From: Plasmodiophora brassicae
Lineage: Eukaryota > Endomyxa > Phytomyxea > Plasmodiophorida > Plasmodiophoridae
DNA: 64,000 bases
Assembly (NCBI GenBank): GCA_039704465.1
Contig: JASFAU010000014.1
Location: 496,001 to 560,000, forward strand
Direction of reading: 5' to 3'
In this document: positions 45,259 to 57,082 of the stretch, one piece after another
Position numbering within the stretch: the stretch's first letter is position 1
How the letters are laid out: every line of letters begins with the position of its first letter
Position numbers and translations under genes: made by a program
Notes under the pieces: model-generated
What the model saw: only the letters and a program-made list of their open reading frames with translations
Databases searched by the model: none
Told to the model about the DNA's origin: nothing

Positions 45259-45948
45259 TTATGCGTGCAGGCGATTGAGAGTTTGACCAGCAACAAGGGC
45301 ATTTAAGTAGAGAGCCATGAGCGCGATGAACGTGCAGACCACTGCACGAACTAGCTCGTCGCTCGGAAATACTGTTTTAACCAACAAAGCTGCCTCGAGA
45401 ATTGCCAAGGAGAAGCCAATGAATCCAACGGCACATGCGCATAGGCGTAGAGTGGGCGACCCCGCTAGGATCGCGGGAACGTAGACGACGAGCAGCGTCG
45501 CCTGTGCTACTAGTAGATAACTCGCCCAAGGCGCCAAGCGGACATCCACTTGATACATCGCAATTGTTATCCCCATGGCAACCAGCAACGTGATGATGAG
45601 CGCAACCATCGCCGTGACAGCGTGCACCGTAACGACCAGTAACGCGGCTGGGGTTGACAACGCTACGGTCACCGCAAGGAGCAGAACGACTGGCTTCTCC
45701 TTGCGCCATCTACAGAACGTCGTTAGCCATAACGCTCCGACAGCAATGGCTAACGAAGGGACGACAGCCGCGATTATCCATACGGTAGACGACTTGGGAA
45801 TATCAGGCATTTGGCTTACGTAGACGAAGACAGAGGCTTCAATAGCAAAGAAGAGAAGCTGGAACCAGACGGTAGTGTACACAGAACGTAAAAAGCGCTC
45901 CCGGTTCTCGACCATAGTGCTGACTGCATTGAGCTGGCCATCTAACAT
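45259..45948 (-). CDS. Bax-inhibitor-1/TMBIM-like membrane protein
   Basis: 229 residues, single exon. Seven hydrophobic helices after a start RERFLRSVYTTVWFQLL, which resembles the TMBIM N-terminal box, and an ending FIALMALYLNALVAGQTL like the last helix of the family. The pore aspartates expected near the C-terminus are not clear, so function (calcium leak, cell-death suppression) is not assured. Residues between helices are few, as in the family. Divergent from WDR12, about 270 bp apart. Confidence 0.65.
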   Translation of the reverse strand: MLDGQLNAVSTMVENRERFLRSVYTTVWFQLLFFAIEASVFVYVSQMPDIPKSSTVWIIAAVVPSLAIAVGALWLTTFCRWRKEKPVVLLLAVTVALSTPAALLVVTVHAVTAMVALIITLLVAMGITIAMYQVDVRLAPWASYLLVAQATLLVVYVPAILAGSPTLRLCACAVGFIGFSLAILEAALLVKTVFPSDELVRAVVCTFIALMALYLNALVAGQTLNRLHA

Positions 45949-46217
45949 TGCGGACTCGGAGAACAGAAATGTTGCGAAACGGTTTTCAGTTACCGGGGAC
46001 AGCAGAGTGCGCCCTGTCGTAAGTCAAAGAAAATTTTATCAAAGTCCATAGCGCACAAGACACGAGGTCTGGACAGCACAGAGTACCGGTGTGGGCTAAC
46101 ACAGCCAGCAGGTAACTTGACGGCAGTGGCATCTAAAAAGGGGCTTTACGGTTAAGCCGTCCTGCGAGCCAGCCCTCGCGGACTCCGCCACGGACTCCGC
46201 GAACCATCAAAGTTGCA

Positions 46218-47547
46218 ATGCCTGGCCCTATCAGTGATGTTGCGACAACCTGCAATGTCAAGTTCTTCACGAACCTTCCTGAAAAGGTGCCCGATCAAAC
46301 GCTGGCGGTCCCTAGTACATTGACCACTGAGGGTTTCAGGGAGCTCGTCAACCATGTACTCAACCAAGGTTCAACTGTTGCCTGCACTGTTCGCTAATGA
46401 CTGATCATTTTGTTCTATAGACCCACCTGTTGCCTACGACTTCCTCATCAACTCGGAATATCTGGAGACGTCTCTGTCACAGTATATCGAATCGCATGGC
46501 CTGACCGCTGAATCGGTGATCAACGTTGAGTACGTCCTCTCGTTTCCTGCACCGGAAGAAGGGCCTACTGTTAACCATCCGGACTGGATTGCCTGTGTGC
46601 GCACGAGCCAGGACGGGGCGATCATGACGGGCTGCTACGACAACGTCATTCGCGTCTGGTCCCGCAGCAACTTATCGGCATCGGTTTGCCAAGGCACTGG
46701 CCACACGGCACCTGTCAAAACGATTGCCGCCATGTCGAACGATCGCATCATTTCGGGATCCAAAGACCGCTCTCTTCGTCTCTGGAAACGTCAGGAGAAT
46801 GACTCGTCGTTGGCTCCTATTGCTGTTGGTCTCGGACACACTGATGCCGTTGAGTCGGTGGCCACTTGCCCAGATGGGTCGTCTCGATGGGCATCGGGCG
46901 GGTGGGATGCTTGCATTCGGCTGTGGCTGCTGAAGGAAGACGACACGGATGCACAGCGACCTGTGAAGAAGCCCAGGAAGGCCAAGGGCGGTAAAGATCG
47001 CAAGCAAACGTCGCCTGACTTGCTGCAGATGGAATCGGTCTGCTGCATATCGGATCAGCATACGCAGACGGTCACGTCGCTATGCTGGCCGCACCCGACA
47101 GCGTTGTATTCAACATCATGGGACCGTACGATGATGCAATGGGACGCGTCGCAGGGCAGCCACGTCCGCACATGGAACATTCCTGATGCGGCGTCGTGCA
47201 TGGCGTTCAACGACACGAGCAACTTGATCGCCGTCGGCCATTCTGACCGTGTCGTCCGTTTGTACGACCCTCGTGCCGCGTCCGAGACAACGGTCAAGAC
47301 GACCCTGCGAGGGCACAGCCTGTGGGTTGTTGGAGTTGCCTGGCGTCTACAGGATCCATACCATCTCGTGTCGTGCAGCCACGACAGGACCCTGCGGATC
47401 TGGGACGTTCGGGCAACATCGCCTCTGCACACGCTGCGAGCGGAAAGCGACGCCGAAGGCGGCAAGACGCTCGCTGTCGACTGGAGCGCCGACGGCCTGA
47501 TCGCCTGTGGTGGAACAGATGGTCAGCTGCGACTGCACAATGCATGA
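46218..47547 (+). CDS. WDR12: Ribosome biogenesis protein WDR12/Ytm1
   Basis: Two exons, 46218-46368 and 46421-47547, with a 52-nt intron, total 425 residues (human WDR12 is 423). The N-terminal NLE domain has VKFFTNLPEKV and YDFLINSEYLETSL, then the WD40 propeller with DWIACVRTSQDG, GSKDRSLRLWKR, SWDRTMMQWDA and CSHDRTLRIWDVR. WDR12 is part of the PeBoW complex (with Pes1/Nop7 and Bop1/Erb1) needed for 27S rRNA processing and 60S maturation, released by the AAA ATPase Midasin/Rea1 through the NLE domain. Strong match along its length. Confidence 0.94.
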
Positions 47548-47570
47548 TCCCCGAATACAGTTTACCTCGT

Positions 47571-50328
47571 CTATCTGGAACGACAGGCGGGACAGTCCCT
47601 GTTGTACCCCGGCCCGCTTTTAGCGATCTTGCCTGGCGGTTCCAGGACCGGATGTCCATTCGCGTCGGAGGCGAACAGGTGCCCACAGGAGGATACGTGA
47701 AACCGGTTCGCGTGCGGTATACTGGCGCGATCAACAACAACGGGCGGATCGAACACAGACATGAGGGATGTGTCGCTGACGAGCGTCGCGACCATGGAGC
47801 TGAACAGCTCGTCCGGGTCGCTGTGCGGCACGTTCCTCATGGCCTCCAGCAGCAACGTGGTCGTCACCCATGGTGCCGATTCGCACACTGGATTCAGGAT
47901 CAGCGGGGCGATCTTGCTGATGAACGGGCGCAGATAGTCCTCGAACGACGAAGCCGATCGCGACAGCCACACCTGTTGGGCAAGCAACAGAAAGTGACAC
48001 TTGTCACTGGCGGACGGGATCTTGTCGAGCTCGCTGAGAAGGACGTTGACGAACATGTCGTCGTCCATGCCTTCTGCGTTTCGAAGACGATTCAGAGCAG
48101 CTTCAAGAGGGACGCCCTCAGCTTCTTGAAGAATCGCCGCGCCGACCCGCGCCGAAGGTTGCTGCTTCAGGCAGAGCGAGATCAGCCGGCGCGAACTGTA
48201 TCGAGGTTGCCATTGACGAAGTTGCTCCACGAAGCGATCCGGGCCCAAGGACGGGTCGACCAAGGCGCCAGGGAACTCGAACAGTCGGATGCACGTTAGA
48301 ATTCGGATATCCATGGCGGCCGACGAGCACGATTCGGGCGATGGAAGCGACTGAAGCAGACGGACCAGTAAGGTGGGTGACGATAGCTGAAACGGAAGTT
48401 CAGCCAGATTGGTCCAGACGGTGTCGGACAGGTCTGCCGCTGCCACAGCGGCGCACAGGATATCCACCTGACGTTCTGGAGAGATGCCAGCGAGGATCGT
48501 AGGACGCGTCATGATGTTAGCAGCGTACCCGTGCTGAAGGAAGAAGTCGATCTCCTTCTCCGAGACCGGGCTCCTGACTTCACACATGTCCAAGTAATCG
48601 TCAACAAGATTGTTGAGATGGCAGAACTTCAAGACGACGTCGAGATCCGCTGTGGTCAGCAGAGTTGTCAGCGCATGCCTCAGATTCAGGTGGGGCGACC
48701 GTCGAACAAATTCAAACAGAGGTTCGGGGTCGGCTCCATCGCCCGCCCCAGCGTAGGCGTACAGCAGGCACAGGAACTGGCAGTGGCTGAGTTCACAGCG
48801 ATGCTTGTCGGAAATACTTGCAGACCGCGTTTCAAGGAACTGGTCGATGATAGCGACGATGTCGTGGTCGCGCGAGGCGCGCCGACATATGCTCACCAGC
48901 TTGGGGAACTTGGCATTCGACAGGCAGTAGAAGTGGAACGCGGTTGTGAAGTCGCCAATCGCGGATAGGATGCGGTCGGCGACGAACTCAAAGAACTCTT
49001 CAACGGGTATCGAGAACGCCACGGCCAGAAGAGCGATTTGCGGAAGCGGTGGTGGAGTAGGCGACGTGGACACGTTGGCGATCAAGTCGACGATACCGCA
49101 CTCGTTAATGGCTGGGAACACTTTCCAGACGGTGTTGCTGGACCAGGTTAGGACCCGGGGATGCTCGCGTTGCAACCATGTCACAGGGTGCGTTTCCGGC
49201 GAACTGATCACAGTGAACTTGCACGGCGTGTCGAGCTTGACCGTCTGCATGATGCTCAACTCGATATTAAATTCAAGGCTCGCAATAGGAGGAGGTTCGA
49301 AGTCGACATCCGACAGCGGTAACGACACGATCTGGATCTAAACAGACACGCTGAGTTCGTACGAGATAGGCAAGGCGCGTCACTGTGGCGAGACTGACTC
49401 GATCGGAAGAAATGCACATGACGAAGGATTTGTAGACATAGAACGAGTCCGCTTTTGGTACGATGTGAGATGACATGGGTTGTCCTTTGAGAGACAAAGG
49501 CAGAATGTCAAGGGTTCCCCGAGCCTCCGTGTAGACTGAGAAGACGTCGCCTCCGAGTTTGGGGACATGCTGGAGCTCGATAAGCGCTCCAGACTGGAAT
49601 CGATGGATCGGGGACACCAGAATGCCGCCCTGGATGGAGTGCTCTAGCTCGACCCAGTGATACGCCCCAGACGGCTCGCGTATCAGCAAGCGTTCAGGCC
49701 GGTTCGCGTCCGTTCCGTCTTTAACCGGTTGTATGGACGATATGGGCACCTGCGCAGCGACCGTTTAACAGCATTGCAACGAATGGCCACAGAGGCTCAC
49801 ATTAATCATGACCGAGTCTTGGGACGCCGTATCGATGTTGATGAAGCAGAGATTATGGGCTCGCGTTGGCATGACGATGAAATCCTCGTCATGCGATTTG
49901 CGCCACCAGGTCGCCAAGCTGAATCGGCACTCGTCTTTGACGTGGATTTCGCGACGGAAAGTGGTCGACCCGCGAATCAGGTTGCGAACCGACATAATCC
50001 GAATTTGACGATCCGATGTGGACATCAGGGCGAACCGACTACCACATGGGGAGAACTGAATCGTGCTGCACGCGGCTGGCAATGGGAAATTTCGGATAAG
50101 CGCTCGAGCACGAGCTGGCTGGAAATGCATCCACAGCTCCATGCCGGCGGAAACGAGGACAATTGTGCCGTCGCCGTACCGATGGGCAGCGACAGCGGAC
50201 GGTCGGACACCATCCGCGCTGAAGAACGCCTTGAGTTCGAACAGGGACACGCCCGATTCACGCGGCATCGTCGTCGACCATCGATCGACGCTGCCATGTT
50301 CACCGGAGTCTGTTTGGGAAACCACCAT
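47571..50328 (-). CDS. Beta-propeller/alpha-solenoid protein, family unassigned
   Basis: Three exons, 50328-49801, 49749-49384 and 49331-47571, with introns of 51 and 52 nt, total 884 residues. The first about 300 residues look like WD40-type strands (STIQFSPCGSRFALM, QIRIMSV). The remainder is helical in a solenoid-like way. The C-terminus has SCGHLF and DCPACRS, a partial C-x-H and CxxC pattern that could be a reduced RING. The layout recalls the HOPS/CORVET class (VPS11, 18, 39, 41), but I cannot match a particular member. The stop of WDR12 on the opposite strand is 23 bp away. Confidence 0.6.
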
Positions 50329-50514
50329 CGTGAACGAACGAAGTTGCGTGCGCGGTTTCGAAGGTCGCCTCAGTCTGCCCCGGCTTGAGGGCGCGTCGTC
50401 CCGCCGGCAAACAGTAGGTAGACAAATAAAACGACGGCTACCCGTCCCGCGTGGCGGAGTTGTCGTCCGGGTCCGGTCAGTCCGAGTTGGCCGGGGCGGA
50501 CCGCGGCAGCAGTG

Positions 50515-50546
50515 CGCTCGACACGGAATCAGCCGATCCGGCCATT
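50515..50546. repeat. 32-bp direct repeat, left copy
   Basis: Matches 51158-51189 with one mismatch. The two copies are 643 bp apart and bracket the palindromic region. Confidence 0.85.
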
Positions 50547-50741
50547 GGGGCTGCTTGAAAGTGAACACAAACGCATTTGTGTACAGTTATATTTCGAACT
50601 GTTTAACTCAGCGTAATATACTATTGTGGCAACGAACTCACAGATCACATCACCGGAACGAAGTTATCGTCGACCATCTTCTACTCGCGTAGTGTCTGCA
50701 ATTGGTACAATGAAGCCGCCAGGTAGCGCATACTCGTGTGG

Positions 50742-50772
50742 CCAGAAAGTGTACACTAGTGTACACTTCTGG
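50742..50772. repeat. Palindrome / hairpin
   Basis: 50748-50767 is a perfect 20-bp palindrome, built as two copies of AGTGTACACT. Arms extend on both sides (CCAGAA and TCTGG, one bulged base) to about 31 bp. Confidence 0.85.
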
Positions 50773-51157
50773 TCAAGTTCATGTCAGATGTATCGATGTG
50801 TATCAAAATGCGTCACGAATGCGTGTCGAATGCCACACATTCCTGGGTTAGAGCGCACTTTTCGTCACTTCGGCTCACATATGTGCGGAAGTGCCACAAC
50901 ATGCACTTTTCATCACTTCAGTCAGGAATTGGCACATTTCAAGCACATGGGCAGCACGCGACGCCATGAATTGAATGTTGTTGGAGTTACTTTGAAGGGC
51001 GTATGCGGAATTAACAACTACCGGTTTCCCAATGAGAGGTATCTGACTAATTAATAAACTATCTCGAAATCAACCAATTCATGTAATGTACTTCCAAATG
51101 TACAGTTTCAAGCAGCCCCATTGGAGTCTATCTGTTGTTTTTGGTATTGTACAGTGT

Positions 51158-51189
51158 CGCTCGACACGGAATCAGCCGATCCTGCCATT
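51158..51189. repeat. 32-bp direct repeat, right copy
   Basis: Partner of 50515-50546, one mismatch. Just after it and just before it are similar T-rich stretches containing GTTTTTGGTA. Confidence 0.85.
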
Positions 51190-51543
51190 TGAGTATATTT
51201 TTTGTTTTTGGTACAGGAGGATGCGGGAATGACCGTTATTACGCTGATGACTGCTTTGCAGTAGATGGATAATTGAAGGGGTTAGTGGAACGAGCGGTCG
51301 TGTAATATCTGGAATGTTCAGTGGAGAATACCGTATAGACGTGCAAGCCTCATGCTAGGTGGCATTCTTGTTGTATATAATGATGGGCCGTGAGTGAGTA
51401 GGAATACCATTCCATATGTATCTACTTTAGCGGGCCCAGGGTATGGTCGAACATTCAGAATTCGTCGACCGTAATAGTCACCGCCAAATCGGACATTTGC
51501 GTAGACAAAAGCTGGCACCGAAGTGCGCAGAGTGTCCACGTAG

Positions 51544-51560
51544 TGTCCGCCGTGAAATGT
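51544..51560. repeat. 17-bp direct repeat TGTCCGCCGTGAAATGT
   Basis: A second identical copy is at 51944-51960. Around the first, AGTGTCCG and CGGACACT can pair as a hairpin (about 51543-51570). Confidence 0.8.
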
Positions 51561-52535
51561 ACGGACACTTGGCAAGTGTACGTGGGACACTATCTTTGGC
51601 GATGAAGTTCTCGGCCTGTACTGCGAGTCTTGTGAAGACAGCAAAATCATCTTCTTATGCACGTCTAGATCTACATTATGACGTGCCGATGATAAAAATT
51701 CAATAAGACAAGGGTGAGAAAAACGCTTACAAACAACACGGCGTATCGCGAGTGTACCCAAGTGTACAGCCGCAGCACTTGATATAAAAAATTGATATTA
51801 CTGTTTGTCAAGTATCCCAATTAAAAGAGGATGGAGAGCTCTACATTACGTTATTCTGTCCAAGCATAGTCGACTTCTCAGTCAGCCAGTTTACTCTAGT
51901 GAACTCGAGCATCATGGGAGTGCAGTGACACGTGATTCTGTAATGTCCGCCGTGAAATGTCCGCGAGTGTCCATGTAACTACAGAGACACTTGCGCTCCG
52001 TCGAAGTCCGGACTGGCCAAATGGATCCTGGACGTGCTTGTGACTGGTCAGCAATCACTCCAACCTCAACAGGCTGCGATGGATGAAGGGCTTTGCACCA
52101 GAGAACCAGTTCCGGCGTAGTTATGTTTCAGATTACTCTCTTTCAGTACAACTTGGACAATGCTATCAGCAACGAATGCCATAATTCTTATACACACCTA
52201 TTCATTACAGATATCTTCTGTACGCGATGTGTTTCCACATCACAAGCAAAAATCGTGCTTTCCCGCATCCTCCAGTGCCCCCCCCCCCAGCTGACCGTTC
52301 GACGACTGATCGGAGCCATACCGGTGCGTAATTGAACTGAGCAACTACACTGAGGTTTATTATTCTGGATAGTTTATAAAGTGTTGTACTGCGCGCCTTT
52401 CATTAGTCCAGAAACAGCACAAGAAAACTGCATGGCCTCAGACGCCAGCTGGTTTGTCTTGTCTGCGATTATCCCCGCCTGATCGTTTATATCGTCCGTC
52501 TGGACACAACGATCAGTGTGGCAACAAAGGGAGAG

Positions 52536-54946
52536 TCACAAATCGGATACCGTTGGCGAGTCAGGCCGACGAGTCGACAAATCTGCAGGCGGCCCTCCAG
52601 GAGACAGTTGCGTGAAAGGCTGGTCAAACTTCGAAGGTCGACACTGCGGCCCTCGGGAAGACTGGTACCTTAGGCGGTTATAGCACCCATCGCACGCACG
52701 CTGTAGGGTCCCAGAGCGCTCATTGGCGCTAAAGTCCAGGTATCTGCGAGTCGAGCATAACGAGCAGACCAGTGAACCACAGTGTCTACAGTGATGCCGC
52801 CGGACAAAGAACCCAAACTTGCAGTCGCAAGACTGGCAGTTGTCCTGGCTCTTATCATCGACCTATAGCATGTGCCCGTTAGAAGAGACTTCCGACACCA
52901 CGTATAGAGAGCAAACCCATTCGTAGTGACGATGCCGGGAACGAGCAACGACGCGTCTGTGAGAAAACTCACTGCCGTTACCTGACTCCGCATCAGGTTC
53001 AAGTGCTTCACCAGTGCCATCAGAGCACAGCAGGTTATCTCGAGCCCCATATCGAAGCAGCAATTTTCGCATCTCAAGCGAGGTAGCAGCACGAATAGGT
53101 GACACGCCATTCCAATCAGGCAGATTAGGCGGAGCACCATAACGCAAGAGCCAACGGGCAGACCGGATACAATTGTTTGCTGCAGCTCGGTGAAGGGGGA
53201 AGCAGGTATGAGGCGACGCATCGTTCTCAAGAAGGAACCCGACGACCTTCGACAGATCACGTTCGGCAGCATGGACCAGAGGTGTCGTCCCAGTGGACAT
53301 ATCAGTAGAGTCGGGATGAACTCCAGAGCGAATCAGAGCGAGAGCACATTCGAGTGCAGGAATGGAACCAGAAAACAACGCCGCCCAGAGCGGAGTGTGT
53401 GCCTCGGCATTGGCAAGTGTGAGAGCAGATACAGGGGCAGCAGAAGCCAAAGCTTGAACGCATCCAAGATCACCATTTCGACACGCAATATGCAAACAGG
53501 AGTCCCCCCGCCCATCGAGCACGGCAACATCCGCACGTCTCTCTATCAGGATCTCAACGCATTCCCGATGTCCTCCATAAGTCGCCATGTGGAGAGCGGT
53601 AGCCCCCTCTAAACGGCAATCGTTACATTCACATGAAGACGATATATCGCAGACAATGTACCTTCATCCGGCTCGTCAATGCAGACGCCCTCTTGAGACA
53701 GCAGTTCAGTCAGGCCAGACGGGTCGCACAGTAAAGCCATAGAGTGCAACGTCCCGCGAAGGACACGATGCATTGCACCATAGATGAATAAGTTGGAGGC
53801 AGATCGAACAGCTTGCAGGGCCGCCTCGTACAGAATCTGGACAATTCTATTTCGCGCCCTATCCGACACTGTCGAGACCACAAACCGGCCCTCGTCAGCG
53901 TTAGACGACCCGATCTCGAACGCGAACGGCGACGTAGAATGCCTAGAAGAGACCCAGAGATACTGCATTGGCACGACTTCGCTGGCCTCAACCGTCCCGC
54001 CATTCTCAGCACCAGGTAATGCTAAGACGCATATATCCTTGAACACAAGGAGCCTCCGGGAATCAACAAGTCTGCCAGTAGACCATATTTTCACGGGAGC
54101 GCTGAACAGCGGATCCTCACGTCCGCCAGCCGTGGCCCTGAACTCCTCCGGCAGCGATACCGTGACTTTGCTGTCGATCCGCGAAGTGCCCCGAAACGAC
54201 GCCGCAATGATTGCATCGATCCACGTCGATCTTTCCTCGTCGCTCGCAGCGCATATCCAGTACGTCCTCCTGCCGTGCAGCGGCGTCACACCAAACGAAT
54301 GTTCCCGTTTGGTAATATGGTCTCCATCAACCATGACTGAACATTCACCCAAGCCGATGATGCCGGCGGCGTGGCCGGTCGACACTTTGAGCTTCCAGTA
54401 CGACATTTGGCCTAGATTGAACTGTGAGCGTCTCATCACTGCAGGGCCCAAGGTGCTTGACCTAACCGTCCAGGATAACGAAATACCTCCGCTTCCAGTT
54501 CTTAACTTTGCTGCCCCGCTTGACCAGATACCCTTCTATGGAGGAGTCGGGAAATAGATTGACGGGCGGCCCACCCTGCCGATCCAGAAGAGCAACGTGC
54601 CATCGATCGCGTTCGTGCATGGAGCCCGCGGCGAGACAGACGCTGCTTCCACACGCCGACGTGACACGAAATGGAAACGTGTCATTATCAGACCCTTCCG
54701 CAACGACGTCGACCTTGGCCGTTGTAATATCGACGCAGATGACGGGATTCGACAGCGATTCACGATCACCAGTAGACGAGAACCCGAACAGGTGATCGCC
54801 GATAATAACCTATCACATATGTGGGCGTGCACTCGCACCCTATATGAATTCGCGACGCTGACCAATGGCGTGCGCTTCCATCGCGCCAGTAATGGGCCGT
54901 CACCCTTTCGGCGTCGCAGAATCCCCTCCAGAACAATGTCGGCCAT
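52536..54946 (-). CDS. Tandem PH, ankyrin-repeat and FYVE-domain protein
   Basis: Five exons with introns of 53, 55, 53 and 54 nt, total 731 residues. From ATG 54946: a first PH domain ([20 protein letters not shown], closing [11 protein letters not shown]), a second PH ([20 protein letters not shown], closing STWIDAII), a third PH-like region ([18 protein letters not shown]), then ankyrin repeats ([55 protein letters not shown]), and last a FYVE finger ([35 protein letters not shown]) with the RRHHCR PtdIns3P-binding motif. FYVE binds PtdIns3P on endosomes. The FYVE part is visible only after splicing. Endosomal scaffold role is inferred. Confidence 0.85.
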
Positions 54947-55059
54947 TCCGCCGCGCGTCGCACCCAAAATGACAATGCGGCAGCTGAGCAAACGTCGCTT
55001 TTGCGCACTCAACGGTCACAAGAACGGCGTTTGTCAGGAAACAGTTTAGACAGTTCAGT

Positions 55060-56697
55060 TCATTTCTTGTGTCTCTTGAACGGCCTGCCACCGGGATTGC
55101 CCTTCCGCCCACCCTTGCTCTTCCTGCTGTCGTCAAGCTCACGAAGCTCCTAAAAAAGCAGGGTGAGCGTCGTAGATGTTGAGCCTCAACTGGGGGTCGT
55201 TTTACCATTTGGGCAATGCGCTGTGCTTCGACAACGCGGTCAAAGAGCACCATGACCTCCGCTTGTTCCGCTTGGTATTCGTTCATCTTGAAACCAATCA
55301 CTGTCGAGCAACGATTAGGTGTGACCGGCGCCGGCAGTCCGGGATACTGACATTGTTCAATACGCTGGAACAATTCCACGTCGTACTGGGTGACAAGCGT
55401 AATGGCTGTTCCAGAACGACCTGCGCGTGCCGTTCTCCCGACCCGGTGGATATAATCTTTCGAATGCGTTGGAATGTCGTAATTGATGACGTAATCCACA
55501 CACGGAATATCAAGACCTCTGCAAGAAGCGACATCACTCAAAGGTACACAATACCAGTATGGAAGCAGACCTGGAGGCAACATCGGTGGCAACAAGAATC
55601 TTGCGATCGCCAGACTTGAATTTGTTCAGCGCACCGAGGCGCTTCGGTTGCGTCATTTGACCGTGCAAAGGAACAGCCGGAAACCCAAGTGCCCGAAGCA
55701 TGAGAGCGATACGTGCGGTGGTTCGAACGGTGTCTGCGAAGATAATGGCACTGCCACCCGTAAACTCGTTCAGCGCGAAAACTAAATAGCAATCCTTGTT
55801 CTTGGCAGGAATGAATTTGTACTGTTGGCAATAGTCAGAACACTGCTAAAGCTGAGGACGGCAATGACCCACCTGCTGTACAAGACCCGTTACAGTTTGG
55901 TACTTGCTCGAAACGGAGACTTTGACAGGGTTGGACAACGACGCTCTTTGAAGCTTGGCGACACGAGACGTCATAGTTGCCGAAAACAGCATAGTAGTAC
56001 GTGTCTTGGGGATGACGCCAAGAAGTGTGTCAATCTCTTTCTCAAAGTCCATGTTGAGTAGTCGGTCAGCTTCGTCAAGCACAAGGAACTTCAGATTCGC
56101 CAGACTGAAGCCTTTCGTGTTTTGTAGGTGGTCAACAAGCCGCCCAGGCGTTGCGACGATGATATGCGGATTACGGGAAATCGCAATGGCTTGTTGGATC
56201 ATGTCAATGCCACCAACAAGACAAGCAACTTTAACGCCAATCGTGCTTCCAAGGGCTTCGAACTGCTCTTGAATCTGAAATCTGAAACGTGAATCAGTAA
56301 ATGACTTGTTCACGAGCGATCGTCGTCAAGGCGTACGCAAGTTCTCTTGTGGGTGCCAGGACGGCTGCGAACATCTTCTGCGGTGAAGCAAGTAGCGCTT
56401 GAAGTACTGGGATGGCGAAGGCAGCGGTTTTGCCGGATCCTGTCTCTGCCAAACCGATAACATCACGACCTGCAGAGGAGCATTTAGAGCAGGCCCAGGG
56501 CGGTATGCAGTGGTGCCTGAACCTTCCAGAGCATGCGGAATTGCTTCGCACTGAATCGCTGTTGGTTTGGTGAAACCCAGTGCAGAGCACGCCTCTTGAA
56601 TCTCCTTACAAACACCGAGGCTGGCAAACGTCGCAGGCGTTTCCTGGTCGGCATCGCCTGGACTTTCCGGTTGCTCAACCATGTCCTGACCAGGCAT
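55060..56697 (-). CDS. DDX47: DEAD-box RNA helicase DDX47/Rrp3
   Basis: Six exons with introns of 53, 55, 51, 52 and 56 nt; the spliced length is 456 residues (human DDX47 is 455). Helicase motifs in order: F...GFTKPTAIQ (Q motif), AETGSGKT (I), APTRELAF (Ia), TPGRLVDHL (Ib), LDEADRLLN (II, DEAD), FSATMTSRV (III), then [13 protein letters not shown] (V) and [10 protein letters not shown] (VI). The C-terminus is basic and Gly-rich ([19 protein letters not shown]). DDX47/Rrp3 unwinds RNA during 18S rRNA maturation in the nucleolus. Each joint restores the family sequence (for example [17 protein letters not shown]). The start ATG 56697 is about 100 bp from the transposon end. Confidence 0.95.
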
Positions 56698-56793
56698 GTT
56701 GTTTCAGACGCCGCAGTCCTTTGACGCTGCGGACTTCCGCGGAGTCCGTGATGTGCGAACGAAACGCTGAGCGATAGGTAAGCAGCAACTCCT

Positions 56794-56831
56794 AATTAAG
56801 CCCGTCGGTGCAAAAAGGAAAGGTTTCGTCG
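56794..56831 (+). repeat. Left terminal inverted repeat
   Basis: 38-bp arm, 35 of 38 positions pairing with the right arm; inner 28 bp perfect. Confidence 0.85.
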
Positions 56832-57082
56832 ACATAGTCAATTTTGAGATAAGTATATCATCGGAAAGCTCTCGAACTGGCGAATCTGATGGTATAGTTT
56901 GTTTCGTTACGCTGGACATAGAAAGTGCTCATATTTGGTCGGAAACCCCTTGCCATAGTCAGTCCTCAGAGGACACCGTCACTAAATAAGGGCGGTCGCG
57001 GAGTGCGTGCTGGGACCGGCGGCGCTTCCTGGGCAGCAGGCGCGCAAAATGAACTTCTTGTGTGGCTGACAACGACTCCTGC

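Larger units (their letters stand above)
50329..52535. other. AT-rich, gene-free 2.2-kb region with hairpins and direct repeats
   Basis: No supported gene. Base composition shifts to visibly AT-rich from about 50.55 kb. It contains a 32-bp direct repeat, a 20-bp perfect palindrome, a repeated 17-mer and a poly-C run near 52278. It may hold regulatory sequence, an old mobile element or a duplication. Confidence 0.5.
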
